A stretch of 64,000 nucleotides of DNA from contig JAKFAO010000003.1 of assembly GCA_021527695.1 (NCBI GenBank), forward strand, positions 1,860,001 through 1,924,000. Reading direction: 5' to 3'. Positions 46,968 through 58,350 of this stretch are shown piece after piece. Made by a program: the position numbers and the translations under genes. This stretch comes from Naematelia aurantialba (Eukaryota; Basidiomycota; Tremellomycetes; Tremellales; Naemateliaceae). Numbering within the stretch: the first letter of the stretch is position 1; every line of letters starts with the position of its first letter. The notes below the pieces were generated by a model, which did not search any database, was not told the origin of the DNA, and saw only the letters and a list, made by a program, of their open reading frames with translations.

Positions 46968-47577
46968 ATGCGCTCGTGGTGGCCGTTGGAGAACATCCTC
47001 TTCCTGTCCAACCTGCCCGCAAGCATCCACCCATCCCACCTAACGCATATTCTGAGCCATCCCCTAAGACTTACCGGGGGATGGGGAGGGCGCGTGGACA
47101 GCGGCATCAGCTTGTAAGTAGCAGTTTCCTATCGCCATGACACTCATGTTTCAGGCTTCAAATCTACACCGTTCCAAAAAGGCCATCGAGGAAACGCAGG
47201 CTGCTGAGAAAATTTACACTCAGACCACTGTACCGTCCTGTGTCACCGGAGGGTATTCCACGAAGATCGGTCGATAAGCCCACGGCACACATCCTCGACC
47301 GAGAGATACCCGAGGCGTTCGACGCGAACGGTGACGCTCTCGGTGTTAGCGGCGAAGAAGACGCCCGTGATATGGCTCCGGGGGAATGGTCAGACACGAT
47401 CGCCTACATCCACTTTCGGACCGACGAGCACTGTGAGTGAGCCGTCATAGTATCTCGCTGATATCAGTGTCACGGGCATATCACCTGCTGAACCGTATTA
47501 CGATTGACGGGCATGCAATCAAGGTCGAAGAGCGGTTTTGGAACGCTGGACCCATTCGTCGTATGCTGCGGAGATGA
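46968..47577 (+). CDS. Small RRM-like RNA-binding protein
   Basis: Three exons, 46968-47113, 47155-47432 and 47468-47577, about 177 residues. NILFLSNLPASIHPSHLTHIL looks like the RNP2 strand and first helix of an RRM. AYIHFRTDEHCLSRAYHLLN and ITIDGHAIKVEERF look like the RNP1 strand, second helix and last strand. Between them lies a basic and acidic insert (KRPSRKRRLLRK; GEEDARDMAPGEW), longer than a normal RRM loop. The RRM assignment rests on pattern only; I do not recognise an orthologue. Its promoter overlaps the 5' side of the minus-strand membrane protein gene. Confidence 0.65.
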
Positions 47578-47774
47578 CGGTGACGCTGTGGTAACGGGGA
47601 CGGTGGCTAGATGATCAGGCTAGAGGTGACGATACAATGGCAGTTATGGTGACGGTGATTACAATGATGATGATGATGACGATGACAGCGGTGGTGGCGA
47701 CCGAGGTGAAGACAATAATGCATGGTCTCATTTCGCTCGGTTCTGGAGCAGTTGTACCTGATGCACTTTCTCCC

Positions 47775-48626
47775 TCACCTTTCCTCGTCAGCACCGGCTT
47801 CCGGAACCTCTACACGGAAGGAGGGACCAATAATCACAGACGAAACGGGGGTAAGACGAGTAGACGGGTAGGAGTAAGAGGGGTGAGACGAGTAGACGAG
47901 TAGACGAGTAAGAGTAAGAGGAGGAAGAGGGGTGAGACGAGTGAGACGAGTACGAATAGAGTGGGAAGACGAGTAAGACAAAACGAGTAAGACGGGCAAG
48001 ACGAGTACGACACTCACCAAAGCGGCAAACCTCCTTCTATGTCTCTCACTCGCCAATCGTTGTCGCTTATCACTCGGTTTCTCGTGATACTCTTCGTTCT
48101 TCAAGAGCCTTGAGACCCCGGATCGGCGCATGAGCATCAACAGGTTCTTTATCTCGCGGGACAGGTCGGCCACGCGGCGGACGGGAAACGTGCGGCCCGA
48201 ATAGGTGTGGCCGACCTTTCCGGCCTGGCGGATATGAGACGCTGCTTGCCACCATGCTTCTGCGCGAGAGTGGGACGGTTTGACCAGCTCCAGCGCCTCG
48301 GACGGGAGGTTGATGCGGATGTTCGGCCAGATACGGCCTCCCGCCGTGCGTGAGGCGGACGCCGATGCGCGCGAAGACGTGGAGCCGCTCGTGGCTGTCG
48401 TGCCTCCACTGGTGCCGTCGTTGGTGGCGGTGCTGGTGCTGCCCCCGGAAGAGAAAGGCGAAGATGACGATGCGGAAGGAGAGGAAGCCGACTCGGACGC
48501 AGATGGAGAGGCAGAGGTCGACGGAGTAGATGCTGCGTTGGTCGAGTTGTACCGGGCAGACGCGAGTCGGATGGGCGTCCTCAATATCAGACGTAGGGCG
48601 CTACCGCTCCCGACGAGGACCGACAT
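47775..48626 (-). CDS. MRP21: Mitochondrial small-subunit ribosomal protein bS21m
   Basis: The start ATG at 48626 opens a presequence (MSVLVGSGSALRLILRTPIR). An S/T/A-rich linker of about 70 residues follows, then a conserved part: WPNIRINLPSEALELVKPS, VADLSREIKNLLMLMRRSGV, EKPSDKRQRLASERHRRRF. The last matches the bS21 signature (basic helices ending ERHRRRFA). A donor GTGAGT after RRRFAAL (about 48016) starts a repeat-rich intron that ends near 47810. The frame stays open through it, so the 3' end is uncertain: either a short exon after 47810 or read-through to the stop at 47775. Confidence 0.8.
   Translation of the reverse strand: MSVLVGSGSALRLILRTPIRLASARYNSTNAASTPSTSASPSASESASSPSASSSSPFSSGGSTSTATNDGTSGGTTATSGSTSSRASASASRTAGGRIWPNIRINLPSEALELVKPSHSRAEAWWQAASHIRQAGKVGHTYSGRTFPVRRVADLSREIKNLLMLMRRSGVSRLLKNEEYHEKPSDKRQRLASERHRRRFAALVSVVLVLPVLLVLSYSSSHSIRTRLTRLTPLPPLTLTRLLVYSSHPSYSYPSTRLTPVSSVIIGPSFRVEVPEAGADEER
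47845..48010 (-). repeat. Degenerate GAC-GAG-TA repeat inside the bS21m intron
   Basis: The plus strand reads GACGAGTAGACGAGTAAGAG-like units for about 165 nt. They fill nearly all of the ~200-nt intron of the bS21m gene. Confidence 0.75.
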
Positions 48627-49944
48627 GGCAGCGGTGTCGTAGTGGGGTAGTTTGGATCGTTAGAATCCTGCTCATAAAGGATACAGTGGACGGAGTATGG
48701 TATTTCGGGAGAAAATCGGAAAAGCTCGAGTGAATATTTGTCCGTGCGTCGCTCTAGGAGAATCTGCCCTCCAAGACGGTCGAGTAATTATCATGCCTGA
48801 GCACCATCTACACCGAACACCTGCAAGGGCCCTGGTCGGGACAGGAGTGCTTGTCTCCTGCAATACCGTGGGAGATTATTGAGCTGAAGCTGCTTGCCGT
48901 CCGTAAGAGCGTATATGGGACAGGGATCTTTCGCCACTCGTCCCTCGTCCCTCTGCTGTTTTCTTTACATGTGGCTTGATCAGAGCGCTGCAGCAAGGAG
49001 CACAGGTACAACACCCAGAAGCTGACGCTCGTACGTATCTCTGGTCTCCTCGCCTGCGGAGGATGATGGGTCATGGTCGGAATGCATGGACATCGCCGTA
49101 TGGAGTCGTACCTACTCCACTGTCCGCATAACCACATATGGAGGGGCATTGACTATGACGCTAACATCGACACCTGGAGACGCGTCATCCCGCGGGGTGG
49201 GGTGGGGGAGCAGAGGGCAGAGGAACTCAGCTGGGTCTACGATGTCGCCTTGGACAGTCCGTACGAGGTTAGATATTGTGCCTTCCGGCTGGATGGTATA
49301 CTGTGGGTACTATCGTGGCACTACCCCTGCACGACTGTTCGCAATTTCCCTTGAATCCTATACTGCATTCTAGGCTACTGCTGTCACTGTCACTGTCACT
49401 GTCACTGTCACTGTCACTGCTCGAGGGCCGCCGAGTGCGTGGCACTGGATATCCGCTCACGCACGGAGGCCAACGCCAGACCCGACACAAACTCACAGCC
49501 AGACCCAGACGAGGACCAGATGCATGCAAAAATCTGTAAGACTATAGCCCAATCCACAACCCACCAGATGTGTACAACATCCAAACGATAGCCAGCACAG
49601 ATCGTCCATCTCCCAGACGTCCATCTCCCAGATGTCCATCTCCCAGATCGTCAAGTCCCAGATCGTCCATCTCCGCACCCCTCTAAGCCAACGTCCGCGG
49701 ACATCGGCATCGGTAGAATACGCCAAAATGCACCCCCTCGAGCAGCTTTGTCCACACACTCGCCTATTACCTGTCTAACCTGTCTACCCGTCATCTCCGC
49801 AAGCCACAGTCTCCCGGCCCGCGCTCAATGCCCATCACCGCATCACGCTCTTGTCTCGTCACTTCGCACTGACTGCAATCGACGAGTGACGAACGGCTCG
49901 GTTCGTTCTCGTCATTTCCCACTCGACCCGCCACCGCGGCGCGC
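48627..49944. repeat. Intergenic gap with simple repeats
   Basis: 1.3 kb between bS21m and the mannosyltransferase gene. CTGTCA repeats about six and a half times at 49381-49419, and TCCCAGA(TC/CG)GTCCATC-like units recur four to five times at about 49605-49675. A plus-strand frame at 49073-49354 is open but unsupported. Confidence 0.65.
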
Positions 49945-51715
49945 CTACTCGCTGTGGTTGATGAGGACAAAACGCTCGCTAATCTCCTTCAACGCCTCCC
50001 ACACCTCGTCCTTCCCCAATACCTCCCTCATGTCAACCATCTCCACACCCTGGCCATCCAACATCGAGTTCTCCACTCCCGGCAGCCCATCTGGCCCCTT
50101 GAGTGTGAGGGCAAAACAGTCGCCTGTAAATTCGTACAGCGTACGAACGAGGCGTGGCTCGAGAATCCCATCAAGCCTCGGTCGGCGGATATGTGAAAAC
50201 AGCTTGTCGGGCTGCAAGTTCCAGCGGTGCTTTGCTAGAATGGCATGCAGGAACGCAGGGCGGGGGTGATAAGACGGATCGTGTTTCGCAGAAACAGGTG
50301 TCAAGCCCCACTGGATCATCGAGTGCCCGCAAAAGTCGTTGGACGTCTCTCCGCCCTGAGTCTGGTACCCGCCTGCCGAGGCAAAGATCTTGGGCGCCTG
50401 CTGATAGTGCAGTCCCAGAGCGTAGAACGAGAATCGCTAGACGTCAGTACGGAACGAGACGAGAGCACTCACGAAAGTGTCCTTGTCACCGTACGACAGG
50501 AACCCATACATGTCGTCATTCGCCATCATGTGGTTGGACAGGTGTAGAACCGCGAGGTTGAGACCGTTGTTGCCGCGCTTGTCGAAGATCAGCTGACCAG
50601 CCTCCGCTGGCCAGTGATCGTCGGTGCAGGGGCGGCCCATGATCCGGAAGATAGCGTTGTCGGCTTCTTGTCAGCCCACAGCCAGTAGCACGTCACTCAC
50701 GATGATCCTTGTTGAGGTCGGCCCAGAACACGCTCCCTGACTGCTTGTATTCTACCGAATCAAAGAGCTCGGCCGGGTCGGCGAGTGGAATATTGTCAGA
50801 GTCCATGTACACAAATTCAGTAAAGTTGGTGGCGAGGAAAGCAATGTTTTTGATATCTGCCATCAGCGCCCCGTCTTGCCTGCCACTCACTCCAGCTCTT
50901 GCCATCTGGGCGCTTGCCATCGACCATCCGCAACTTGACGTCATACTCGTTCTCTAGCTCCTGGCGCAGTTGCTGATCCTGCATCTCGTCCGGGAAGTGA
51001 TACATCTCGATGGGTAGAGTCGACTGCAGCACATTGCGCAGCATGTGCAACGACAGCCTCAACCGGTCGAGTGTTTTCTTTCATCAGCAGGGTCTCTACA
51101 GGTAAAACTCACTCCCTCGGCTCCCGTGAAGATGATACCTCTCCTCAGCTCCCGTGGCACATCAGCCTCCATGCTAGGGTCCCAGACCAGCCGGCCACCC
51201 TCACGCTCCACCCCACGGAGGTAATCCACGATCTTGCTGCGGTAGCGGCGGATATCGGATGGGCTGACTTGTTCCCACTGTTCCGGCTTTCCATCGTGGA
51301 AAAAGTAGGTATTTCGGGAGAAAGTGTAGAACGGACAGGCATGGCGGCTCGGCAGCTCTGCCTCCCATTGCATCAGGGCCGGCCTGGAGAGAAGGTACGA
51401 CAGCCTTGCCTCGAGAGTGAGCGGTACCGCGAGGTCTTCGGGCAGACCGCCAGACGCCTCGGGAATATGTTGCATTGTGAGGTCGGTATGGACGTACTTT
51501 GAGCCAAAATACACGGGGATATCATCGCGGTGGCGGAAGAGGAGGGGGGCGGCGATGATTCCGACGATCGTGAAGAGTAGCAACACCTTTGAAGGGCGGA
51601 ACGAGGTGAGCCGTTTACCAGGCGACGGCCGGGTGTAGCGAGGGGACGAGTCGGGTGACGGCCCATCGGGCGACGAGGTGCGGATAGGAGCGTACATGGG
51701 GCTCTCGGTCGTCAT
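49945..51715 (-). CDS. Type II membrane mannosyltransferase, GT71 (Mnn1/Mnn2)-like
   Basis: Transfers mannose from GDP-mannose in the Golgi. The start ATG at 51715 opens a short S/P-rich cytosolic tail. A single anchor VLLLFTIVGIIAAPLLF (about residues 44-60) and a lumenal domain follow. Recognisable parts are RGIIFTGAEG joined by an intron to LRLSLHMLRNV, STLPIEMYHFPDEM, VDGKRPDGKSW, NIAFLATNFTEFVYMDSDN (DxD-type metal site), SGSVFWADLNKDH, AEAGQLIFDKR and HSMIQWGLTPVSAKHDP. The stop lies at 49945. These blocks fit the alpha-mannosyltransferase group GT71; the linkage made is not known. It is divergent from the epimerase-GT47 gene. Confidence 0.83.
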
Positions 51716-52876
51716 TTTGCCCCCTCTGGTAGTGGACGGTTAAGAGACAGAGATGATGAAATGGCAGCCGCCGGTGGAATGGGGTCGTAGGGAACGCAGA
51801 CTTTTGCTGATGGCCACGGGCAGCAGCAAGACTACAGTCTTGGACCAAGTTGAAATCGAAGAGATCGTCTGTGGTACCTGAACCGGGGTCAAGACTGGTA
51901 CTGTCTCAGTTGGAACTTCTTTTGCGGTTCTCGGGATATGTACAGCTGACCCGAGCGCCCTGAATACCGAACGCGGGCCGGGAGTCGTGAGTGGTCTGTG
52001 CTGAAGGGGTGTGGGCGTGTGTGGGTGTGTGGGTGCTTGAAGGACAAGGAGGTGATGCAAGTGATGGTTGGAAAGAGAGAAAGCGGCATTGACAAGGACG
52101 AGGAAATCTGGACCCAAGCCGGTGGAGTCCACGAGGAACGCGTCCCTCCGCACTTTCCCATCTTTTTCTTTCCCTCCGCCTTCCTTCCTTCCTTCCTTTC
52201 CTTCCTTTCCCCTTTCCCTTTCCGCCCTTGTACCTGACCATTCAAAGTTTCGTCCAATGGGATAGGTTACGTAACTTTATTTGTGCCTCGGGTCTGAAGC
52301 AAAACATGTTGGGAGAGCCCATTGCCTCTAAACCGCAGCGCAACCGGGAGATTCGGGCTACGGCGTCGGCAGCTACTACTTGGTAGGGGAGTACTACTGC
52401 AAGGTGCAGGACTGGGATGCATACAGAAAGAGTGGTTCGCAGAGCAGGTGCGAGCAAGGGAACGGAGAACTAGTATCCGTCCGCAGTGCGTCGCGTTACA
52501 TGGGTCGAGACTTGTATTCTCCGGATAGAGCGGATTGACGGGATTGGTCGCACGGATGCTTCAGTCCCACCGCGTGTCCCTAAAGAATATGTCTAAACAA
52601 GGGGAAGAGGATGGGAAGGTGTCCCAGGTGGAGTTGACGTCGAGTGCCGAGATAGAGAGAGGGCCGGTGGTGAGAAAACCCCAATTGGCACAATAAGATT
52701 CACACCACCCGGGAATAATACGTTGATTTCGGATTTCGAAATCTCACCACACACAACTCAATCCATTTACAGCCAGTCTGAGCGCCAACGTCCACCTTTA
52801 TCCACTCGAACATCCACAAAGCATGAGATAGCAACTCTGTCTCGGACTTCGTCTGTCGCACCCTGTCACCTACCTC
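51716..52876. promoter_or_regulatory. Shared 5' region of two glycosyltransferase genes
   Basis: A 1.16-kb divergent gap. It has a CCTTCC-rich pyrimidine tract at about 52150-52225 and no supported gene. It must hold both promoters and perhaps long leaders. Confidence 0.5.
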
Positions 52877-55800
52877 ATGTCGGTCAGACCACCGCGCCCA
52901 CGCTTGCTCATCGCAAGTGCGCTGCTGGTGGCGCTCGTCCTCCTGCTCTTCCATGCACCCTCCCACGCCACCGTCCAGCAGTACCTTCCTTCCTCCCTTT
53001 CCCGCCCGCGCCCAATAGAACGCCCATCACCCCTCGTGGGCTCGGATCCACTCGAGGCGGATTTGACATGGGACGAAGTGGGTGCGGATAAGGGCTCTTG
53101 GAAGGGCTTTGGGATCCCATGGCTTGGCGGCTCGAGCGGGAACAAAGGGAGGAAGAAGCTGTTGATCACTGGCGGCGCTGGCCAACTGGGTGCGTACTGC
53201 TAATGAATGCCCATCTCGACTCCTGAATACGCCTTTCGACTCCACTCCGATGGCCCATTCGCCAGCTGACGTTGGCAGGCCGGGCTCTCATTCCCGCGCT
53301 GTCAGAGACACACGATATCGACATCCTCGACATCGTCCCCCGCCCAGCCACCTTGCCAGCTGAAGTGACCTACCACCGCGGATCGGTGCTTCCTTCTTCC
53401 TCTGCATTGCCGTCTCTTCTCAACCGTAAATCGTATGACGGGATCATCCATCTCGCTTCTATATCGCTCGATGACTGGTGTGCTGCCAAGCTGGAAGAGT
53501 GCGAGGATGTCAACATACGAGGTACAAAGCGGTTGATGGAACTACTCAAGGCCAAGGCAAAGACGCCATGGATAGTGCTTGGTTCTGGAATGACCGACGA
53601 GACTACACTAGGCAAGATCCGGGTACAGATCGAGGCGATCGCTCTGGACGCTGTCGAGTCGTCTAGAGCTCTCATCGATTCCGACGAAGCCAGACCCGGT
53701 CTGCGCGCGACCATCCTTCGTTTTCCCCAGATATACGGATACGATTACCTCAACGCAATCCAATCTACGTTTATCCCTTCCATCGTGTCGGCCGCTCTTA
53801 CATCTTTGACGATCCAGTACGACCAGTCGGCTGTCCCGTTTGACCTGTTGCATGTGGACGATGCGGTGGCAGGCGTGAAAGCTGCTATCAAGCGGCTCGA
53901 GGAAGGCCAAGTAGGGTTGTATACCGCCGACTTTGATTCCGGAAAACGATATACGCAGGCAGAAGTGGTGGATCTGGTCCGACAAAAGACAGGCACGATG
54001 AGTCCAGTGCGAGCGATCGGGCATGGCGAGGCAGCTCGTCCCCTCGAACCAGAGGGCGTACCGACCAACGATCTCGGCTGGACGGCTCGTGTATCTCTCG
54101 ACCAAGGTCTCGACCGACTCATCACGGAAATTAACCAGGCCACACACGACTACTCTACAGCCTACCTCGCGCAACAGTGTTCCGCCACGACATTACATCC
54201 CGCGGACGAGCGTAATCGGCATCTAGATCGCTTGCACGGATGTACCGTGACATTAGGGTTTGAGCACAACGACATGTTACATCACTTGAAATGCGAGGAC
54301 GGCAAGCATTGCAGGGCAGATGGAGACAAGGTAGCGGGGTATAACTGGAATGCCACGGTGTGGAAGATATACGACGTGGATAAAAAGACCGGGAGCGGGA
54401 AGTGGAGTGGGGGTGGGAAGAGTGGGAGTAGTGGGAAGGGGGAGACGCGAAAGACGAGGGTCATGTTTTCTGAAGAGCAGGGAATGGGCTGGCTGGGTAT
54501 CAACGCATATGACGTTAATAAAGAGGGAAAGGTCGGGCTGGAGCTGTTCGACGAGGAGTCGGACGAGGATGAGTCGGGCATGGTGGTATTTGACGTCGAG
54601 GTGGGTTTGCATCTCTGGCAGCTTCCTTCCCTCCCCTTTCTTTCTCCCAGCTTCCTTCCCCGCTACTCATCTCATCTACTGTACGACGTCCGGCGAAGAC
54701 CCTGGATACTTGGGATAGGAACGTTGGCTGATCGTCAGGTCGCCGAGGGCTCGTCGTTCCTACGCATGACGGTACCAGACACGACTAGGCAAATTCGGTC
54801 CATGGCGAACGTGTCAGACGAGACGACGTGGTTCTCCCTCGAGCCAGAGGTACAGCCACACTTCGATATGCGCATGACGGTGCTTTGCTGCGATAGCGAG
54901 GGTGACTGGCCGTTGTTGCTTGATGATCGTGAGTTCTCATTCCTGGGCTTAGGAACTTCGCTTATTATGGCAGACGAATCCGCGGATATCCGATTTGGCA
55001 GCACGGGTCAAATCCCATTCAACGCCTCTCGGCGGATGCACCTATGTCACCGCGCCGAACAGGCGGTAAGGCATAGCTCCGCCCCTATTCGCAGTACCGA
55101 CCCGCCGGCCAGGCTCAGCCAGCTGCCTCACGACTGGGCGATCAAAGACCTCCCTGCATGCTGGAACGACTGCAACTCGCCTACCATCTGCGTGCAAACC
55201 GGCTCCTGCCGCTGCGTCATCTCTGACGGCTGTCGACCTCGTCGTGAAAATCCTTTACAGCTACTCGGTAAAGTCGCGGCCGCGGCTTCTGCTGCCTCCA
55301 ACTCGCCCTTGGGCATGTTGAAGGGTTACGACCCGATCCTCGCTACTACCGTCGCTACACTCGACTTTCGTGATGTGCTACGCCCGGAGGCGAGGGCGGC
55401 TATCGATGCGCATCCAGAGTTTATCAAAGTCCACGTCGCCGACGGGTATTCGGGGCAGGACAAGATCGAATCGGCGAATTGCCACAAGCTGCAAGAAACG
55501 CACTGCTTCTCTGCCGATTCGATCATGTACAAAGCCCTAAGGTATATCTCGGTTCCAGCCGACGAGGCCGAGTTGGTCGTGTTGCCAGTGTACCAACATT
55601 GCACCGGTGCAGATTTCCTGCTGCACGACGTGATGCATTATGTGACGCAGACGATCAGTGGAGTGAGGGATCACAACAAGACCGTTGGGGTGGTCATGAC
55701 GCATGATTGGGGGATCTGCATCGCTTTTGCATGGTAGGTCGAGTTACATTTTCTGCTCTCTTTCCAGTGGCAGCCAGCCCTGGCTTTTCTACGTTCGCCA

Positions 55801-56809
55801 GGAATTTCAGCTGACATGGCCGTAGGGAGATCTGGTCGGCGCGGAACAACCACGCGCTGTACCCCGACTCAATCCTGAACAACGTGCTTGTTTTCTCCGT
55901 GATGGGCGACTACGATTCCCCCTGTTACCGACCTCACCAAGACATTGTCGTGCCGGCGCGCACATGCCGAAGCTACGAACTGCAAGATGCGTTTCCCAAC
56001 GTCGAGGCGATCCGACCGGCCCGAGAGAGGAAGCACCTCATGACGTGGGCTGGGACGTATTGGGGTACAGGCAAGAATACGCGGTTACGCCTGACTTGCA
56101 CGCGGGGCGGCGCGGGCAAGAGGGAGTTGATCAAAGGCCAAGGACCGCAGGATAATTTTAATGCTTGGCACTATATGGATGATTTGGGGAATGCCCGATT
56201 CTGCCCTCAGCCGCGGGGTATTGCTGGTGAGTTTCACGTTCTTCAATACCTGTCATTAGTCCAGTGCTGCCAGTGCTGACACTCCCAGGATGGTCGCCAC
56301 GGACCAACGACGCCATATTTGCGGGCTGCATACCGGTCCTCATCGCCGAAGGCTCGCACTACCCGTACGCAACGACGATCGACTGGTCCAAGATCTCTGT
56401 CCGAATCCACCCGACCGAGCTGGACCGGATCGAGCAGATTCTCGAGGCGATCCCACTCACGCGAGTAGAGGAACTGCAGGCGAACCTCGTGGTTGTCAGA
56501 GAGGCGTTTTTGTACCCCGGCGATGAGAGTGCCGAGCAGGAGTTGGCGAGGAAGGGACCGATGTGGTTTTCTCTGCATGAGGCGGGGATGAGGATGCGGA
56601 CGCGGTACCCGAGTTTACCTGTGGTCAACTCAAACGGCGCGTCGATGGCGGCACCGCTGGCGGCGGTCAGAACGGCGTCACCTGCGTCCGAGATGTCAAC
56701 GGGGTCAGAGGGAGTAGAAGCGGGAGCGTTGGAACCAGCAGCAGCAGAGGCCGAGGCGGCAAAGGCCCAAACGGGGAACGAGGCAAGAGCGGGGCAAGTG
56801 AGCGCATGA
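52877..56809 (+). CDS. Epimerase-exostosin (GT47) fusion, type II membrane protein
   Basis: Five exons: 52877-53189, 53279-54600, 54739-55733, 55826-56226 and 56289-56809, up to 1183 residues. An extra 45-nt, frame-keeping intron at about 54929-54973 is likely and would give 1168. Residues 9-26 (LLIASALLVALVLLLF) form the anchor. An NAD-dependent epimerase-like domain follows: LLITGGAGQLG rebuilt across intron 1, GIIHLAS, DVNIRGTKRLMELL, LRFPQIYGYDYLNAI and LLHVDDAVAGVKAAI. The classical YxxxK is not obvious. The second half has Cys-rich CWNDCNSPTICVQTGSCRC, then exostosin-type KALRYISVPADEAELVVLP, WEIWSARNNHALYPDSILN and NDAIFAGCIPVLIAEG. A role in cell-wall or capsule glycan synthesis in the Golgi is inference. 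Confidence 0.85.
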
Positions 56810-58350
56810 GCGCATGGGCACGAGACATAGAGCGTAATGCGCGTGGGCGACGGCATTGCAAGTCGATCTCAGTAAGCATGGCAAGTTGGATATCATTGTA
56901 TAATATGGGAACCAAGCATTGCATGGATGTATATATTTTGGGCCATGGTGCTGTGGTGCCGCCGCCTGTATCTGTGATGCGTGTGATGCTTGAGTTATGC
57001 CAGTGATGCGTGTGATGCCAGTGGTGCCAGTAGTGATGCGTGTGATGCTGCTGATGCCATGGGTGGGTCTGGGTCTCGGTGGCGGATGCCAAGCCATCTG
57101 CAGTTAGAGTTTGGTCCCGTTGCCTGCGCTTGCCCAGGCAGCGACGACACTGCTTCTTCAGCATTCAGCATTCAGCATTCGTGCTTGCAACTCGTCTACT
57201 ACAACCTCGTCCTCCTCCTACCTACGCGCCACTCCAGCCCATCGCTACAAGGTACTGCGCTACATCGTCTAGGATCCAAGTCGTGCACGCATCACAGGCC
57301 GAGGCCAGTCACGCCACAGCCCCGTGTTCTCCTTCGTCTTCGTCTTCGTTTTCGTTTTCGTCGTCGTTGCGGTCGCCGTCGCCGTCCGGCGGATCAAAGG
57401 AACTCGGCACGCGCCACCGACGAGCCAGATACGAGGTACTCGTGGAGTCGTGGAGATCGATATCGACGAGCCGGTACTGGATACTAAGATCTCGACGGAC
57501 TGCGAACTGCGGGGAAAACGTAAGCCGGACGACACGCCAAGTAAGTCGACTTTTCGGTCCTTGTCGTCGGCCGGTTTTGTCGTGAGTGCATTTTCGTATC
57601 GTCCCACGTCGAGGCGACCCACTCGATTCTCCATTCTCGCTCCACACTGCACACTGCACACTGCACACTGCACACTGCACACTGCACACTGCACACTGCA
57701 ACGTCGATTCTCTCACTCTGCACTTGGACCGTCGTCACTATCTCTGCTGTGCTGCTCTTTGCACCGTCGACTCTCGCGCCAGTTCCCACTCTTACTCCTG
57801 TGCTGCGCTTTGCCGTCACGTCTCGGTCAGTCGAGCCAGCTCGCTCTTGGCTACCTGCTGTGCTGTGCGAGAAAGGAGCGAGACTGGGCAGGAAGATTGG
57901 TCGAGGACAGAGACCAACCACCACGAGAGAGAGTGAGACCAGGTCGCAAGAGAGAGAGAGAGACGGACAACACTACGGAGAGAGAGACGGACAGCACTAC
58001 GGCCGTATCCTGCGTTTGCTGACTTGTCAAGCACTCCCTTGGCCCTTTCCTTTCATCTGCGGCATATTTACTGCCCATCGTCCGGTCGGGCACTGCCATA
58101 ACAGCGTCATACGGGACCTGCCAACCCCGGCTTACGTCCCCACACCTTGCGTCTTACTCTGGGACCTTCCTCACCTATTCTCCACTCGCCTCACACAGAA
58201 AGTTTCTCAGCACCTAGTAAATTCGACCCAGCAACTCTCGCGTCTGTGTTTTCGCCTCCAATCGACACTCAACCAACATCACCCACCATACTCGGCAGCG
58301 CCAACACACTCTAAAGCACCAACACACTCACACTCTGAAGCGCCAACACC
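56810..58350. repeat. Intergenic gap with CACACTG repeat
   Basis: 1.54 kb between two plus-strand genes. CACACTG (7 bp) repeats about eight times at about 57642-57700. GTGATGC-type repeats lie at about 56978-57060. Open frames here are products of TTCGTC and other repeats. It must include the NCS1 promoter. Confidence 0.65.

Noticed and set aside
49073..49354. Plus-strand frame of 93 codons in the gap before the GT71 gene
   Set aside because: It is single, short and without a recognised motif. Evidence is too weak to call a gene.
57324..58022. Plus-strand frame of 232 codons
   Set aside because: It runs through TTCGTC and CACACTG repeats, giving low-complexity VFVFV and TLHTAHC strings. No domain or splice partner was found.
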